64,000 nt of DNA from Zychaea mexicana (Eukaryota; Mucoromycota; Mucoromycetes; Mucorales; Lichtheimiaceae): positions 267,926-331,925 of the forward strand of contig NW_026516703.1 of the NCBI RefSeq assembly GCF_025766255.1, given 5' to 3'. The position numbers were made by a program, and so were the translations under genes. Numbering within the stretch: the stretch's first letter is position 1; each line of letters starts with the position of its first letter. The notes beneath the pieces are model-generated. The model was not told the DNA's origin. It searched no databases and saw only the letters and a list, made by a program, of their open reading frames with translations. Shown here one piece after another: positions 48,370-60,588 of this stretch.

Positions 48370-49835
48370 TCATGTCACAACAGTGGGAGTGTGAACGCTA
48401 TAATCATCTTCAACCTGGGCTTCTGCTACTGCTAATTGTGCAGCTACTTTTCGTCGTTCAGTTGACAGTTCGTAGAATTTACAAACAGCAATGGAGGCTA
48501 ACACCAGACCTACAAGCCATTGTAAAGTGTATTGATTTCTTTCCGACAAGTTCTGCCTTAAATCGGCGAGCTGAGCGTCCGCATGTTCGAGCTTCCTGTT
48601 GAGGATTGAAATACGTGGTCGAACGTCCAGGCTTTGTGAGATCGAGGTATAGTATCCTATCATGATTGCCACATTATATATATTAAATGGGATGCTCTCT
48701 CGGAAGTTACATACTAACCCTTAGTTGTACTTGGAGGGATTTGCTTTTTACCTTCTAGTTCAGGCCTGCTCCAATGGAGTTCGGGTGTATCCAGAAATCC
48801 GTCACGCGCATTGGACATGGTATGCTGGTGGAGTTGCGCCAGGTCATTGGAAGCGTCTTGAAGGTCTTTACGTGATACCTTGAGCCATTGTGCACGGTCC
48901 AAGTATTGATCAAACATGTCTTCGATGGTAGCCAGCTTGACGGATCTGGCCAGACCGTAAGAAAATGCAGCTTTTGCCAGCTGAGGAGAGAGATCTGGAT
49001 TGAGCAAAATCAGGCCACCTTTTAACCCAGTGGGTCTATTTTTATTATATTACTTGTTAGTTCTCTCATCACAATTAAAACGAAAAGGATGGGGTGGGGG
49101 TGGGAAACGTACTCGTCTTGGTCATAAGTAAAGGCCATTGTTTCGGTTGTTATATGTCCAATGGGCTTGACACGCGCTAATCCGAGCGTTTCATGCACAA
49201 ATTCTTCGTTATCTTGAGCAGCCCAGGTGACACACGTGCCATTGGCAAATACATAAGCTTCACCGCCTTGAGGCATTTCAACGTGCATCATGTCATGACT
49301 TTCATTGTTGCTATCGTTGCTGCTGTAGTAGCTATCTGTAGTTGTGGTAGTCGTTGCTGTTGCCGATATTGCATCCTTGAGTGCAGCAAAATCATAGGCT
49401 TCTGCTGTACAATAGGCTTTGCATGCCAGGCTCTGGACAACAACAAAAAGAAAGGAATACTATTAAAACCGAAAAAAATGCATGACACTTTTCTCCACTA
49501 CAAGCTGCTTAAACTGGAATGTATAAATATACATTAGGCTTGAAATCTTCAGCAGGCATAACGTTGTTGATTTCAGCATCGATCTCCATTACGCGTCGCA
49601 TCAAGTTTTGCAATGCTCCTGCATCTTGAGCCTGACCAACTTGGCGTATAGAACGGTGTGTGGCATACGACTGTTTTCGAAGCAAGAGTCGACCAGAGGC
49701 TGCAACAGTAGTAGTAGTAGTAGTAGTAGTGTGAGGAGGGCGCGGGAAATGGGAATGAGAGCCACCGTGGCACTGGCGAAGAAGAGGGCTACCACCAGCA
49801 CCAAAAGGGAACCGAAGACGCGTGAACCGTTGCAT
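48370..49835 (-). CDS. RMND1/DUF155 (PF02582) mitochondrial inner-membrane protein, yeast Mrx10-like
   Basis: Family members sit in the mitochondrial inner membrane and support mitochondrial translation. The ATG at 49835 starts an Arg-rich presequence-like region (MQRFTRLRFPFGAGG), then a poly-Thr run. Four exons: about 49835-49535, about 49440-49115, 49024-about 48770, and about 48715-48370. DUF155 motifs include YCTAEAYDF, EAYVFANGTCVTWAAQDNEE, LSPQLAKAAFSYGLARSVKL and QDASNDLAQLHQHTMS. Near the C-terminus are a coiled coil (ISILNRKLEHADAQLADLRQ) and a membrane helix WLVGLVLASIAVCKFYEL, as in this family. The frame is open further upstream only from a GTG. Confidence 0.88.
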
Positions 49836-50198
49836 CAAAATTTGACGAAAAAAGAAGGGCAGCCGCACTACACGGACATAACTAATTCTATAAGGATCGA
49901 AGGAGAAACTCTCCGACAGGTTTTCTCAAAAGTGGTATACACTCACAAAACGGAAGGGTCCATACTTGACAATCAAATAAAGTTCCCCTCGTCTGCCTTG
50001 CGCCAACTTGATTCACTCGTTCACGCAAATTTCTTTCGGGTTGGGTTATGTAAAAGACCTTCCTATTTTTTACGGCCCACCCAGCAAGAAAAATCCGGGA
50101 TCACGTTCCGTTCCGAGGTGCGACGTAGATTTTTATGTATAACTTAGTCACGGCACCGCATTCTTTTATCTGGTACCTTCTTTTTATATCGTTTTACC
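49836..50198. promoter_or_regulatory. Divergent promoter region, RMND1-like (-) / RNase H2B (+)
   Basis: A 363-bp spacer between two divergent start codons. No specific motif is assigned. Confidence 0.5.
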
Positions 50199-51767
50199 AT
50201 GGCCAACAATACTAAATTTGTTGCAGTGACCCACGCAAAACATCACGGTAACATGCCACATATACACCTGAATCGCGTTACCGGTACTGGAACTCGCTTA
50301 CCAAATAAGTATGACGATCTGTTTTAGATTTACAAGCACTGACACCGGTTCACTTGCCATGTCCACAGACTGGTAAAAAAAAAGACCCCCACTTTTTTTT
50401 GTTGTAATTTTGTTCGATTTAAACGAATCAAAAGTTGATAACCACTTTTATTGTCAGGCCGATCCGCTTTATATTTTCATGACGACGACGATCAGTCCAT
50501 TTATGAAGCGCAAAAGGTGACAGGCGTTGGACGCAAAACCTCTTGGCTCATTGATGAGATGTTATACAAAGGTTTGACTCTCTTTTCGACTGCACTACAC
50601 GGCATCGATAAATGCTAGACAGTGAAACTAATCACAAACGCGAATTTTTTATATATGTGTATAATAGACGGTTCCATACGCCATATCACGCACGTCGATC
50701 CGCTATTTATTACATTGCCTATTCTCGAAAACGCGCGAAAACAGGTAAATACCCCTTTATGATGATGACTTACCATGCATCAATATTAGTCGTTAACAGT
50801 CTTGGCTGGTATACGCGGTGTAGTCAGGAGACAAGTTCAGGACGCTGGATGATATATTCAGTAGTGGTAGCAACAACAACAACAACAACGACAACGACGA
50901 CAGCGATAATGATAATGAAAACAACTCGATAACGTATTTACTACGCTTGAAAGGACTGCAGCAGCAGTTATTACATTTGTGTGACACCAAAGGTATCTTT
51001 GACAAAACACGTAGTTTCTTGAATGCACACACTAATGTGAATTCTGCAATAGAAATTGCGACAGATATGCATGTGTATCGTCTGAATGATGAAAAGGCTT
51101 TGGCCTGGTTACAGAAAAAAGTGGATCAACTGGTTCCCAAGTTTGCCTCCATTCCGCTTTTACAAAGTACAATCGCAGAGGAACTGGAAAAGGCAGCGAC
51201 GGATAAAGAAAACCAAGGTTTGGAGACTTGCACTTTGATAAAGAAAAGATGATCTAACCTTGGATGTGGTTTATAGATATATACCGACAAGAAGCTGTGT
51301 ATCTGTTATCCAAATACCTGAGCGAGTCTTGGTTCAAGTCTCTATTGAAGCATTTAGAGTAAGTCGATGTTCATACACACAGCAAAAAACATACAAGAAG
51401 AGAAAAAGAAAACATCTATCGCTCTCTCCTCTTACCGTGTTTCTTTTGACGTACGACAGATTGAAGGAAATTGAAGTGGAGCAGGAAATGGGAGATATCA
51501 CAAACTATTTCACCGGATCTACAAGCACCTATTTCAAAGCTGCACAAACATCTGCTGCTGTCACGGCTTCAGACGTTGCTTCTGATACATCCCCATTGAA
51601 GGTCAGTTTATTCAAGAAGTACATTTACATATGTAAATCATACCAGGACTAAGCGCAACTTACGATCACTGGTTACATAGAAACGAAAACCGGAGGTCCC
51701 AAGAAGTCTGGCCAAGGTTAATACCCGCGGCATGAAAAGCCTCACTAGCTTCTTTCAAAAGAAATAA
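50199..51767 (+). CDS. Ribonuclease H2 subunit B
   Basis: A non-catalytic subunit of RNase H2, which removes ribonucleotides from nuclear DNA. Exon 1 is 50199-50247, exon 2 is 50328-50372 and exon 3 starts at 50458. These borders restore the conserved strand LTPVHLPCPQTG-RSALYF. Further motifs are KTSWLIDEMLY, DGSIRHITHVDPLFITLPIL, LRLKGLQQQLLHLCD, KALAWLQKKVDQLV and YLSESWFKSLL. An Asn/Asp run (about 50867-50925) sits inside the wHTH-region linker. The C-terminus is MKSLTSFFQKK, a PCNA-interacting (PIP) box like the one ending human RNASEH2B. Stop is at 51765-51767. Confidence 0.88.
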
Positions 51768-51849
51768 TATGATTGTAAACAACATTAAACATACACTTTA
51801 AATGCTATAATTGACGGTCATAATTAATCACTACTACTATTTTATACAC

Positions 51850-52065
51850 ATGATAAGTGACGATGTGCAGCGAATTCTCTTAGTTTGGCTGCTAGGCTTT
51901 ACGGTACTACTTCTTGTCGTACCGGCATCCTCAAGACTAGCAATCGCTGCAAGAAATTTACGAGAAGTAAGAATCTTTATGTTCGACAACAATTCGCTTT
52001 CCTGCTTATGTTGAGCTTGTTTTGATCCTGTGATGCTGCAATAGAGAAAGGACTCAACCGACTGA
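51850..52065 (+). CDS. Possible 46-residue single-pass membrane microprotein
   Basis: An ATG at 51850 opens MISDDVQRILLVWLLGFTVL followed by more hydrophobic residues and a basic/charged tail. A GTAAGA donor at 51967 and a CAATAG acceptor before 52045 would add RKDSTD and a stop. One membrane helix (residues about 8-25) is visible. No family was recognised; an alternative acceptor two bases later gives another tail. Evidence is only the hydrophobic helix and a plausible intron. Confidence 0.3.
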
Positions 52066-53166
52066 CTTATTATCGTGGTCCAATCGTTCTTTTTCAAACC
52101 TGGTGATGCATGTATCGTGGAAATGGAAGAGCTCAAATCTAGCGAGCGGGGTTTTTTGTGTTGCTCAACTTGTTGTCGAGCAACATCGAAAATTGCAATA
52201 GCAACTACTATGCAGTATTGACGACTACAATCCATCCTTACACACTGCAAAGCTTCGCTCTATCATAACGACAGCAAGCAGTAACTACTATAGTAAATCG
52301 TTTTATATTATGAGCAACGATCCAGCCTTGCCTGTGTTCGACAACAATATGCAGCCTAGCCCTTATTACAAAATTGTTTTTGCAAGGATGGTTAATTACT
52401 TGCTAGTGCGAGGTACATTCAGAAGAATAAAAACCATGAAAGTAATTCTGGTATAATTTATGATATGTTTTCGGCATCACCATCTCTGCTTTTCTATTAC
52501 TTTGATTTGACATCAAATGGCAGTTGCAATGGCGCAGCCAGCCAAGAAGAAAAAGTCAAACTTATAGAGCTCTTTTGATATACTTGCCTATCCACCAAAA
52601 GCAACGTTTCAATAATGCTTAAACATAGTAAGAGAAACTGTACGTAATATCTACTGAAAAGATGATGTCAGAGTTACGGTATGTATATTATTGGAAAGTT
52701 CATACAGCGCCAATCGACCGACTAAAGAATATGCATACGTAGACGAGTAATCATTTCGCAGACTACAGTATCTCCCTCCTCCTGACATCACTTTATATCT
52801 TCTCATGTACTACATATACGCAACTATGCTCAGTACTTTCGGTTCAAATTAATTTTCTCGCGGCAAATGTCAAAATAATTTAGGGAAGCCGCTTAATGAC
52901 GTTTTCGGAAGGGTTATGACTCATATAAAAGAAAGGCAACAAGACCGATGGTAGCGATGTATTGTTTCCAGGTTTTGCGTTGCAAGCAATATGGTACAAG
53001 CGCATATGTGTGTGTAACAACCACAGGTTCAAGAAAAATCACTTGTCAACCAGCCTGCGGCGTAACAATTGGATAAGCGGCGGAATAACCTAGCATATAT
53101 TTAGCATCGAGCTGCATAAAAATCCAGAATCTTCTTCTCTTTCCTTATTTTCCTCGATAACAAACA
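52066..53166. other. Intergenic, upstream of epoxide hydrolase
   Basis: AT-rich sequence with no coding exon seen. A TATAAAA-like box lies near 52924. Confidence 0.5.
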
Positions 53167-54749
53167 ATGTCCATCGAACCTTTTGAAATCCCCTCTATCC
53201 CGTCTGAGCGGCTCGCTTTGCTCAAGCAGAAACTCCAAAATGCCGAGTATCCTAACGAGCTTGAGAAGGATGCCGGATGGACATACGGCGCGCCTCGCTG
53301 GGCTGTCGAACCGCTGGTGAAAGCATGGCTCAACGAGTACGACTGGGAAAAAGCGCGTGCTGAGATGAATCAATGGCACCATTACCAAGTAACCATTCAG
53401 GGCTTACGTGTCCACTTTATTCATGAGCCTTCAGACAGTCCCGATGCTATTCCTCTCCTTTTGTTGAATGGCTGGCCATCCAACTTTTATGAATATCACA
53501 AAGTAATCCAGCCTCTCCGAGACGGCGCAAATGGAGGTCAGGTAATGAATTAAAACTAATTATCCAGGCTCATTATGCTTACACACAATAAATTGGTATT
53601 GTTGATAGGCTTTTCACGTCGTGATTCCCAGCTTACCCGGCTACGGGTTCTCAGAAGCACCCAAACTACCTGGTCACGGTGTTGGAAAGAATGCCGAAAT
53701 TATGGACGACCTCATGACCACCATCGGGTACAATGAGTACTGTACGTGTATCCCAAAATTTAACAAGAGCACGGTTTGAGTTAACTGATTCATACAACAT
53801 AGTTGTACACGGATCCGATTGGGGAAGTATGATTGGAAAATGGATGGCCATGGAAAGATCGGTGCATTGCAAGGGGTACCACACGGTGATGCCACTCTGC
53901 TCACCACCGTTACCTACGCCCTCGTTTTTGTTTTCTCACCCTGTCAAGGTGGCCAAGTTTCTCGCAAGTATTGCTCTCGGTTTCGGTCCTGTGTACGGTC
54001 AGGGCGTTGTGAAGCTCAAGGGAAAGTCATTTGCCGATGTGCAAAATGATCGAGATGCCGGATATCGGGCTATACAGGCCACTCGACCATACACGTTAGC
54101 ATACGGGTTAACTGATAGCCCTGTGGGTCTTTTAGGTGAGTTGATGATGTACGTATACGTATATTTTAGGAAAATAAGTAACCTTATTACAACAAAGCAT
54201 GGATGCTTGAGAAATTCCACAATTGGACGTATCATCCTTCTGGTAACGTAGAGACCCAAGCGTTACCAGAAACTGTCACGACCGAAGAATTCCTGACGCA
54301 AGTTACCATCTACTGGCTGACAAACACAATGTCATCGTCTACACGCCTGTATTACGAGGCTTTTAACGAAGCAGGAATGAAAAGGGTCTTCATGGGCTCC
54401 GTTACTATCCCCATGGCGGTAGCTTACTTTCCCGGAGAACTTACCAAGGTAGGGTGTAACAGAATAACTATTCGATTATGAGCACACAGTACCTAACATT
54501 TGATTGGATTGTATTTACAGTTTCCTCGTGAATGGTTGGAGGCGACTGGTAATCTCGTGCAGTATAATGAACAGAATGTGGTATGCAGCGAGTTTGAGTG
54601 GATGGATCCATTACAATGATTGATCTTGTCAAGGATTAACGGCTTTCCTTTATTAGGGCGGACATTTTCCAGCATTAGAAGTCTCGGATGTGTTGGTGGA
54701 TGATGTGCAGCGTTTCGGAAAGTCTTTGAAGGCAAACAAGCATCTGTGA
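53167..54749 (+). CDS. Epoxide hydrolase (microsomal type, EHN plus alpha/beta hydrolase)
   Basis: Hydrolyses epoxides to diols, usually in detoxification. The EHN domain is at the N-terminus (residues about 1-110: PFEIPSIPSERLALLKQKLQ, YGAPRWAVEPLVKAWLNEYDW). The oxyanion motif reads NGWPSNFYEYHK; the usual first His is Asn. The nucleophile elbow GSDWGSMIGKW (near 53813) carries the catalytic Asp. PMAVAYFPGE (about 54410) matches the lid/acid region and GGHFPALE (about 54658) supplies the catalytic His. Introns lie at about 53542-53609, 53744-53802, 54136-54197, 54449-54520 and 54580-54657. No signal peptide. The gene looks intact; the intron near 53870 is not certain because the frame remains open there. 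Confidence 0.88.
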
Positions 54750-57160
54750 AGATAGGTCAGAAAGGGACAAGAGAACTCAATGCTGTCACATTGAACCTAT
54801 TCTACAGACAGATTGTGTGTGTGTCTATACCATTTAATCATTTATCCTATCCAATGTTACGTGTAACGTTTTCCCAAAATTTTCTTTGCTTTGAATTGTA
54901 CGCGCTACAAATAGGGGTGCGTGATACTCATCATCGAGTAATTAGTGAGCTCTTCCACCTTAATCACGTGGTCGTTTATTCAAAGACAAGGAAACGGTTC
55001 GCTATGTCTTTGAATACTGCAGGCATACATACATACAGTGGTACCCAGATTTTTTCAACCTCGATAATCAAAGCGTTTTATGAACTTCAAACCTCGTTAT
55101 TTTTCCTTTTCAAAACAATTTTCATCATTGAACTTTACAAGTGGTGAGTACTGACCGTTTATTTAAGGGCTCTATCTCACGGGATCTTCCTGCAATTGAA
55201 AAATCCTCGTGTCCATAAAGGAAAAATGAGTTCCTGAAAATCTGGTACGCTCGCTTACGCCATTAAATGCAAATTCTTTACACCTTGAATAAGAGTATTC
55301 AATTCTTCAAACAGTCAGTAATAATCTTTGCTTTCCACAAATATGATAGGAGTAGCTCAAGTACATATAAATGGGTAGTGTCCTCGTTGTAATAACAGTG
55401 AACGTTGGAAAACTATTTTTTGACTGTGTCCCTGCTTTTGAGAGAAAAGGCGAATATTGGGGTTACCAGGTACTTTTATGCCGCGCGTATGCAGGATTAT
55501 AACTCTCGTATATATTTCGCAAACAATATGTGCAGGTACAAGGTACGGTAATGATCGCCCTCATCTACAAAAAACAAGCTGAGCCGCAGCAAAAATCATT
55601 CTAGAACCAACATAGCAGGAAACCCAGCTTATAAGCGATCACCATTTTATTATAAGATATGCTCGCCATAGCCCAGATAGTTGGGCTTGTTCCATGTAAG
55701 CTGCTTTCTTAAGCTGATGATGTTATTTGTTTGCTCATCTTTGACAAAACACCTCCCTCTGGAAATTAAAGCTCCCGACTATGTATCATAGTATCGTTCA
55801 CCCAGTCTGGCCTGTGTGATAAAAGCAACCACAGAGACTCTCACTATTGGTCTCGCAGCTACTGTATATCGCATAATACTATCAAACTTTTATTAGGCTT
55901 CTTTTCACTTTTCTGATGACTTGAATGTAATACGCTATACTTTTGCGTGCGTGCCTACAGAGAAGAGTTTCCGCCACACTGCTCGTGTACTTTTGGAAAT
56001 TCTAATAGCTTGACCAACGTCCTTTAGACCTTTTTCAGTGTCGTCTGTTGCTATGATATGGCCGTGTGATCCTCGATCCGGTCCAATGTCTGACCTTCAG
56101 ACTCAATAATTGAGTCTGCATGTCTTCGAACAATTGACGGAGAACCTATCTATGAAGTACCAAAGAACGCGTTTGATCTAGTTTTTAGTATTGTCGTTTC
56201 GTGTTTTTAATTTAGTGAGAACAGCATTTGCTCTCGCAACGGTTAGAGCTCATCAGCTAATAAAGTAAAAATGCACACCACTTGATACTGATTGCTTGCG
56301 GTTTGATTGTCATGACCCAAAAAATGCCGCAATATTTCGATTTACGCACACTTTAACCGAAATTTTGGTTCTGATGATTTGAATCGATAATTTCGTCGAT
56401 TTCACCCTTGGTGGCATTCGGTTTTCACAATAATTATGTTTAAATGTTACTTGAAGTACTGAGTAAGATCAACGCACTAATGCCTATTCGTACCGGCGCT
56501 CTACTTACTCGTTGAGGGTATTATTGTGTATATACATGCTCCATTAATCTTGGCACCGCTGTATTGTATAAAGAACAAACTCCTGTGAACACGGCCGGCA
56601 CCGTTGTGTTTGTCAAGCTCTTGCTTTTAACCCTAAATCACATACTGTATCTAGCCAACGCTGAATAAATTTTTGAAAGGTAGAGCGTCCGATACATATG
56701 TAATTGTCACTTTGTAATAGCTTATTCTTGCATGGTCGTATGCCCTAGTGATTGTACGTATTAGCATCTTTTTTGAATGTATTACGGCAGTGTTCCGGCG
56801 AGTGCTTAGCATTTTTTAGGGGTAACGGGCGGCAGGGACAACCCCAGAACGTTTGACAGGATGTACGTTGGTCTGTAAGAAAGCTGTTAGTTACTACAGA
56901 GCTTTACGTTGTCCAAGCTGTTTAACCTTAATTATCGATAAATGTGCTACTGCGGTGTCGCAAAATTGAAAATGAAGTCGACGAAACTCATACGAGGAAA
57001 ACAGTGTTTCTGCTTGTAAGCAAGAATAATATTGAGAGTGCATAGGAGCAAATAGCAAAGGCAAGCAGCGTCAGCATCAAATCAAGAACGTCTGCTGCAA
57101 GTACAGATATCTTCCATTGGTCGTTGGTTGCCATAGCAACATATTGATTATTAAAAGGGT
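54750..57160. other. Gene-poor spacer
   Basis: About 2.4 kb without a supported gene. A single pogo-like end lies at 55036; otherwise sequence is AT-rich and non-repetitive. Confidence 0.55.
55036..55110 (+). mobile_element. Lone pogo-like transposon end
   Basis: TA followed by CAGTGGTACCCAGATTTTTT, then CAACCTCGATAATCAAAG, resembling Tigger/pogo termini (CAGTGG...CCTCG-TAAT). No matching inverted end was found nearby, so it is a fragment or a diverged MITE. Confidence 0.4.
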
Positions 57161-57330
57161 ATTACTAGGGACACTCCAAAAAAGTGACTCGACACTCCAT
57201 TTTTCCTCAAATAAACCAAATAGTTGCACAAAAATAAACAGTTGCTTTATAAATATATCGCTTGATGGACCTTCTGATGTTGGAGTGCAGGATGTAGACA
57301 ATTGAGTGCAAAATGGAGTGCTAAGAGCGA
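57161..57330. repeat. Cluster of CACTCC/GGAGTG motifs
   Basis: GACACTCCA occurs twice (57169, 57190) and GGAGTGC twice in inverse orientation (57282, 57314) within 160 bp, just past the stop of the OTU gene. This looks like the subterminal repeats of a DNA transposon, but I could not find the matching opposite terminus. Confidence 0.4.
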
Positions 57331-57464
57331 AATAAAGCTTGAGTTGATATTTATCGATTTTATCATGGATATGTATATTAAATGTTAGTATTGAGACAAA
57401 AGGAATAGGAGAAAATTGATAATGATATGTGAAAGCGTCACACAGATGCATAAGAAAAAACTAT

Positions 57465-58607
57465 TTAAAAAAATTGTTTCTTTCTAAACATTTTCCTCAA
57501 TGTTGACCTTTTTGATGTCCAGATATCTCCAAACTTTTTGCGCAAATCATGCATGTGACCCATCTTTTCACAAGCTGTTACAACAGATCGTTCGATAAAA
57601 GGCCATTGTAGTTTCTTTGCAGTTTTCATTTCTAATGTCGCCCAATGACATCCTGAAACGAACTGCTTGATAAGAGGTAACGGTCGAGCATTCGTTCCTG
57701 GTCCTTCAAATGGTACAAACAACAATGGCGCAGTACAGTACATTCCATTTTTGTTTTTGTCATCTCTGTCCAGATACACAGCAATAGGTCGTCTGTATGT
57801 ATCAGCAGCAAGTTGGGCACAACTAGGAGTGTAGAACCAATGCTTGCTGGGGCACCTTGGATATTTGCCTTCAGTGTTGCGGGTATAGTCAAGGCCAAAA
57901 GCGATCGTCTCCACGAGGCGAGCAAGGTCATACATGCTGATGAAATACTTCGAATATATGTCCTTGTTTTTGTGCAGGCACTCTAACATTTCCCTTTTGA
58001 CCGTCATGAATTGTTCTTGGTCTCCTTTAACGCAATGCGCGATGGTGCGGAAGCCACACCAGCCGTCAGAAGCAATATTAACTGTCCCATGAATGCAATC
58101 CCTTGGAATATCTGGGTGAACTAAAAAGGAGAAAGACTCTGGTTTAACCTCGGTACGAATCCTATATGTACAATCATATATACATTTATTAATATAAAAT
58201 GGGAATAGTACATATGACGAAGAATTGTTCTGAATACAAAAAGACTGACCTTTTAATGAGCACGTTCCAAACACAAAGTTTCTTGATCCCTTTTCGATGT
58301 TGGAAAGGACATAGTCGTCGTGTTGTACTTCGCTTGTTTGAAGGGCCTTTTTAGGCTTATTGTTACTAGCAGCATTAAGCAGTTCTTCTTTCTTTTCGGT
58401 CTCAAAAGAAGATGGGATCCTTTTGTCCTTCGTATTTTTGGGCCTTCCTTTCGTAGCAACTGGTTCAGGAAACGTGACTTCAGTGAGATCAACAGTCGTA
58501 ACGTCTTCCTCAAGGATCTCCTCAAAACGGGATAAGAGATTGACTTTCTCTTGTTCGGTTTCCAGGGAAATGATTTTGTTCTTTAAATTTGTAACGAGCT
58601 TCTCCAT
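57465..58607 (-). CDS. OTU-domain cysteine protease, probably transposon-borne
   Basis: Predicted deubiquitinase-type cysteine protease of the ovarian-tumour (OTU) fold. The ORF is 380 codons, starting MEKLVTNLKNKIISLETEQE. The N-terminal third is a coiled coil then a basic linker with an AT-hook-like GRPKNTK. The OTU core has ASDGWCGFRTIAHCVKGDQE (Asp and catalytic Cys of D-G-x-C), then YDLARLVETIAFG and a final CHWATLEMK carrying the catalytic His. There are no internal stops. A possible intron lies at 58250-58163, but the frame is open without it. It lies 0.4 kb from a CMC transposon and beside transposon-like motif clusters, so it is probably element cargo; this is inference from position and from the known presence of such proteases in DNA transposons. 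Confidence 0.72.
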   Translation of the reverse strand: MEKLVTNLKNKIISLETEQEKVNLLSRFEEILEEDVTTVDLTEVTFPEPVATKGRPKNTKDKRIPSSFETEKKEELLNAASNNKPKKALQTSEVQHDDYVLSNIEKGSRNFVFGTCSLKGQSFCIQNNSSSYVLFPFYINKCIYDCTYRIRTEVKPESFSFLVHPDIPRDCIHGTVNIASDGWCGFRTIAHCVKGDQEQFMTVKREMLECLHKNKDIYSKYFISMYDLARLVETIAFGLDYTRNTEGKYPRCPSKHWFYTPSCAQLAADTYRRPIAVYLDRDDKNKNGMYCTAPLLFVPFEGPGTNARPLPLIKQFVSGCHWATLEMKTAKKLQWPFIERSVVTACEKMGHMHDLRKKFGDIWTSKRSTLRKMFRKKQFF

Positions 58608-59015
58608 CTAGTGATCAACTAATACCGCTGGGTCTTTAATTTCAAAGAGAGCTATATAATACACAGCACCCTCGTAAAAATATATTCAATAAAAATTTAG
58701 AAAATATGCAAGTATACACATATTCATTTTGCAGCTGTATAGAACACTTTTCAAATATTTTTCGCATATGGATTCTGAACACTTTTAAATACTTTTTAAA
58801 CATTTGAAATAATGTAGAATATTTACGGCTGTAGATATAAGATCTCATTGAATAGCTTTCAAATATTATTCATATGCATAGATCATAAAAGCGATAATAT
58901 ATTGGTTTTTTACGCTCGATGTTTAAATGGGAGATAGAACAAAATCACTTTATTGGTGAGCTTTTAATGGGTTGGATGGGGCAACGTGGATATTGCAAGA
59001 CTATTTATTATGTGC
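58608..59015. other. AT-rich spacer with CTTTTCAAATA-like repeats
   Basis: GAACACTTTT occurs twice (58741, 58777) and TTTCAAATATT twice (58749, 58857). It might be the subterminal region of the OTU-bearing or the CMC element. Confidence 0.4.
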
Positions 59016-60588
59016 TCATATTTTTGACGCAACTGTACGCATGACGCGAGTACGTTTTGTGGGGACTGGATCGACCGGGGTTGGGCTTTTTGTACGAACA
59101 TTTCTTTTAAGGCGCTCCTGTTTTTCTGAAATGACGGGAGAACGTTCTACAGAACGGGTAGTGATATGATTTTCTTTTAACTTTTATGCATTATATTATA
59201 ATGTAAGGATAGCAACTCATTGTACCTTTACCTTTTTTTCTGGGGATGCTTGCTTTGTTGACAAGCTGCTTTATTCGCCGCGCTGGCTGCTTCTGCGCTG
59301 GCGACTTTCCTTTCGTTTTTGCTTTTTTGCCACTGGTAGTTGGCAGGTGTGTGACCTGTTCATCCTCCTCGCTTGATGTCAGTTGTGCCTCCAGAGACAG
59401 TGGGCCTTCGTCTTCATCAATATCACTTATGATAGGTAATGATGCAATACAGGAAATCCATATTAATGATTATAGTCGATTGCAGTCGATCACATGTATC
59501 AAATCTTACATGGTTTCATACCTTTCGTGATCACAATCTTCCTGAGTGTCCTGGTCAGCGTTAAAGAAATTTTCTTCATCATCGTCACTAGTGCTGCTTT
59601 GATCATCGATTTCTTCTTCATTTGCTTAGCAGGTCTGCTCATCTTCTTCCGTGATGCTTTGCTGATCAATTGAGCTTTAACACAAAAAAGGTGTTATTAA
59701 AAGTTACAATTGCATCTATAAACAAGTATAAGCATCATCAATACCCTTGGGTCAGCTGCTGATTAAGGAGCTCGGGCTCCAGACAAACATTGCATTGCTC
59801 TAAGTTTTCCAGCAAACTTCTGTGTATACTTGTCCTCTCTAGAGGTATTGGTGTTGTTGGACCTACTGTATGTACAAGACACAACATAAGTGTGGACACG
59901 AATACATAAAAAGTAGCTTATTCCGTACCTCCTGCTTGGCTAGGGATCTTCTTCTTAAAAAAAGCTCTGACAAGGATGAGCCGTGCGCCCCAGTATCCAG
60001 CACAGGCTTTCAATGGGTATTCGTTGACTACACCATCCTCGAGCAATACAATCGCCTTGCGCTGCTGGGTGTCCGTCAAGTCAGACCATGTCGCCGTTAC
60101 TGCTACGTTTTCCGTTTGTCGCATATAATCGACCAGTCCGTCAGCAAAAGGCATGACATTCTGCTTAAATGTGGTAAGATACGAGTGGTCCCATGTATTA
60201 TTGCCCAAAACGTGCTGCCAGAGGATGTCGTATAGCTCCCAAGAGAACTGCCTCAATCTTCCGTCGTTATCTGCTGGATGCAACACGACACGGCGCAACT
60301 GGATACCGTTAAATGGACTAGCTTCCATACCAATAGCCGTGCTTTGCGGGTATGTTGGAAGCTGTGCAGAGGCAGCGCCAAGATTCAGATGCTCGACGGT
60401 TTGCTCAAGATCGGCAATTCTATTGCTCATGGTTGCTAGTGTTCCTGAAGCTCTGTGATCTCGGTTTGCATTCCAAGGAAACCTTCATTCAGTCGCCGTT
60501 TGATATCCCTGGCCGTGTTCAAAAAGCTCGAAATTAGACCTAGTATGCCTGTAGGTATTTCGTCACTTTCTGCTGCTAGACTCGCCAT
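59016..60588 (-). pseudogene. Transposon accessory protein (WGARL-motif family), copy in second element, probably disrupted
   Basis: A homologue of the gene at 26940-28208. The ATG at 60588 gives MASLAAESDEIPTG and a helix ending LQEH before TAG (60438-60436). The coiled coil then resumes in another frame at 60430 (MSNRIADLEQTVEHLNL), so a frameshift seems present unless translation starts at 60430. The domain follows: ATWSDLTDTQQRKAIVLLED then PLKACAGYWGARLILVRAFF. Later exons (about 59870-59745, 59670-59525, 59430-59235, 59160-59016) encode a Pro/Leu segment, an acidic run containing one TAA, and a Lys/Arg-rich tail (KRTRVMRTV) ending at TGA 59018-59016. Intron borders are estimates. Confidence 0.6.
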
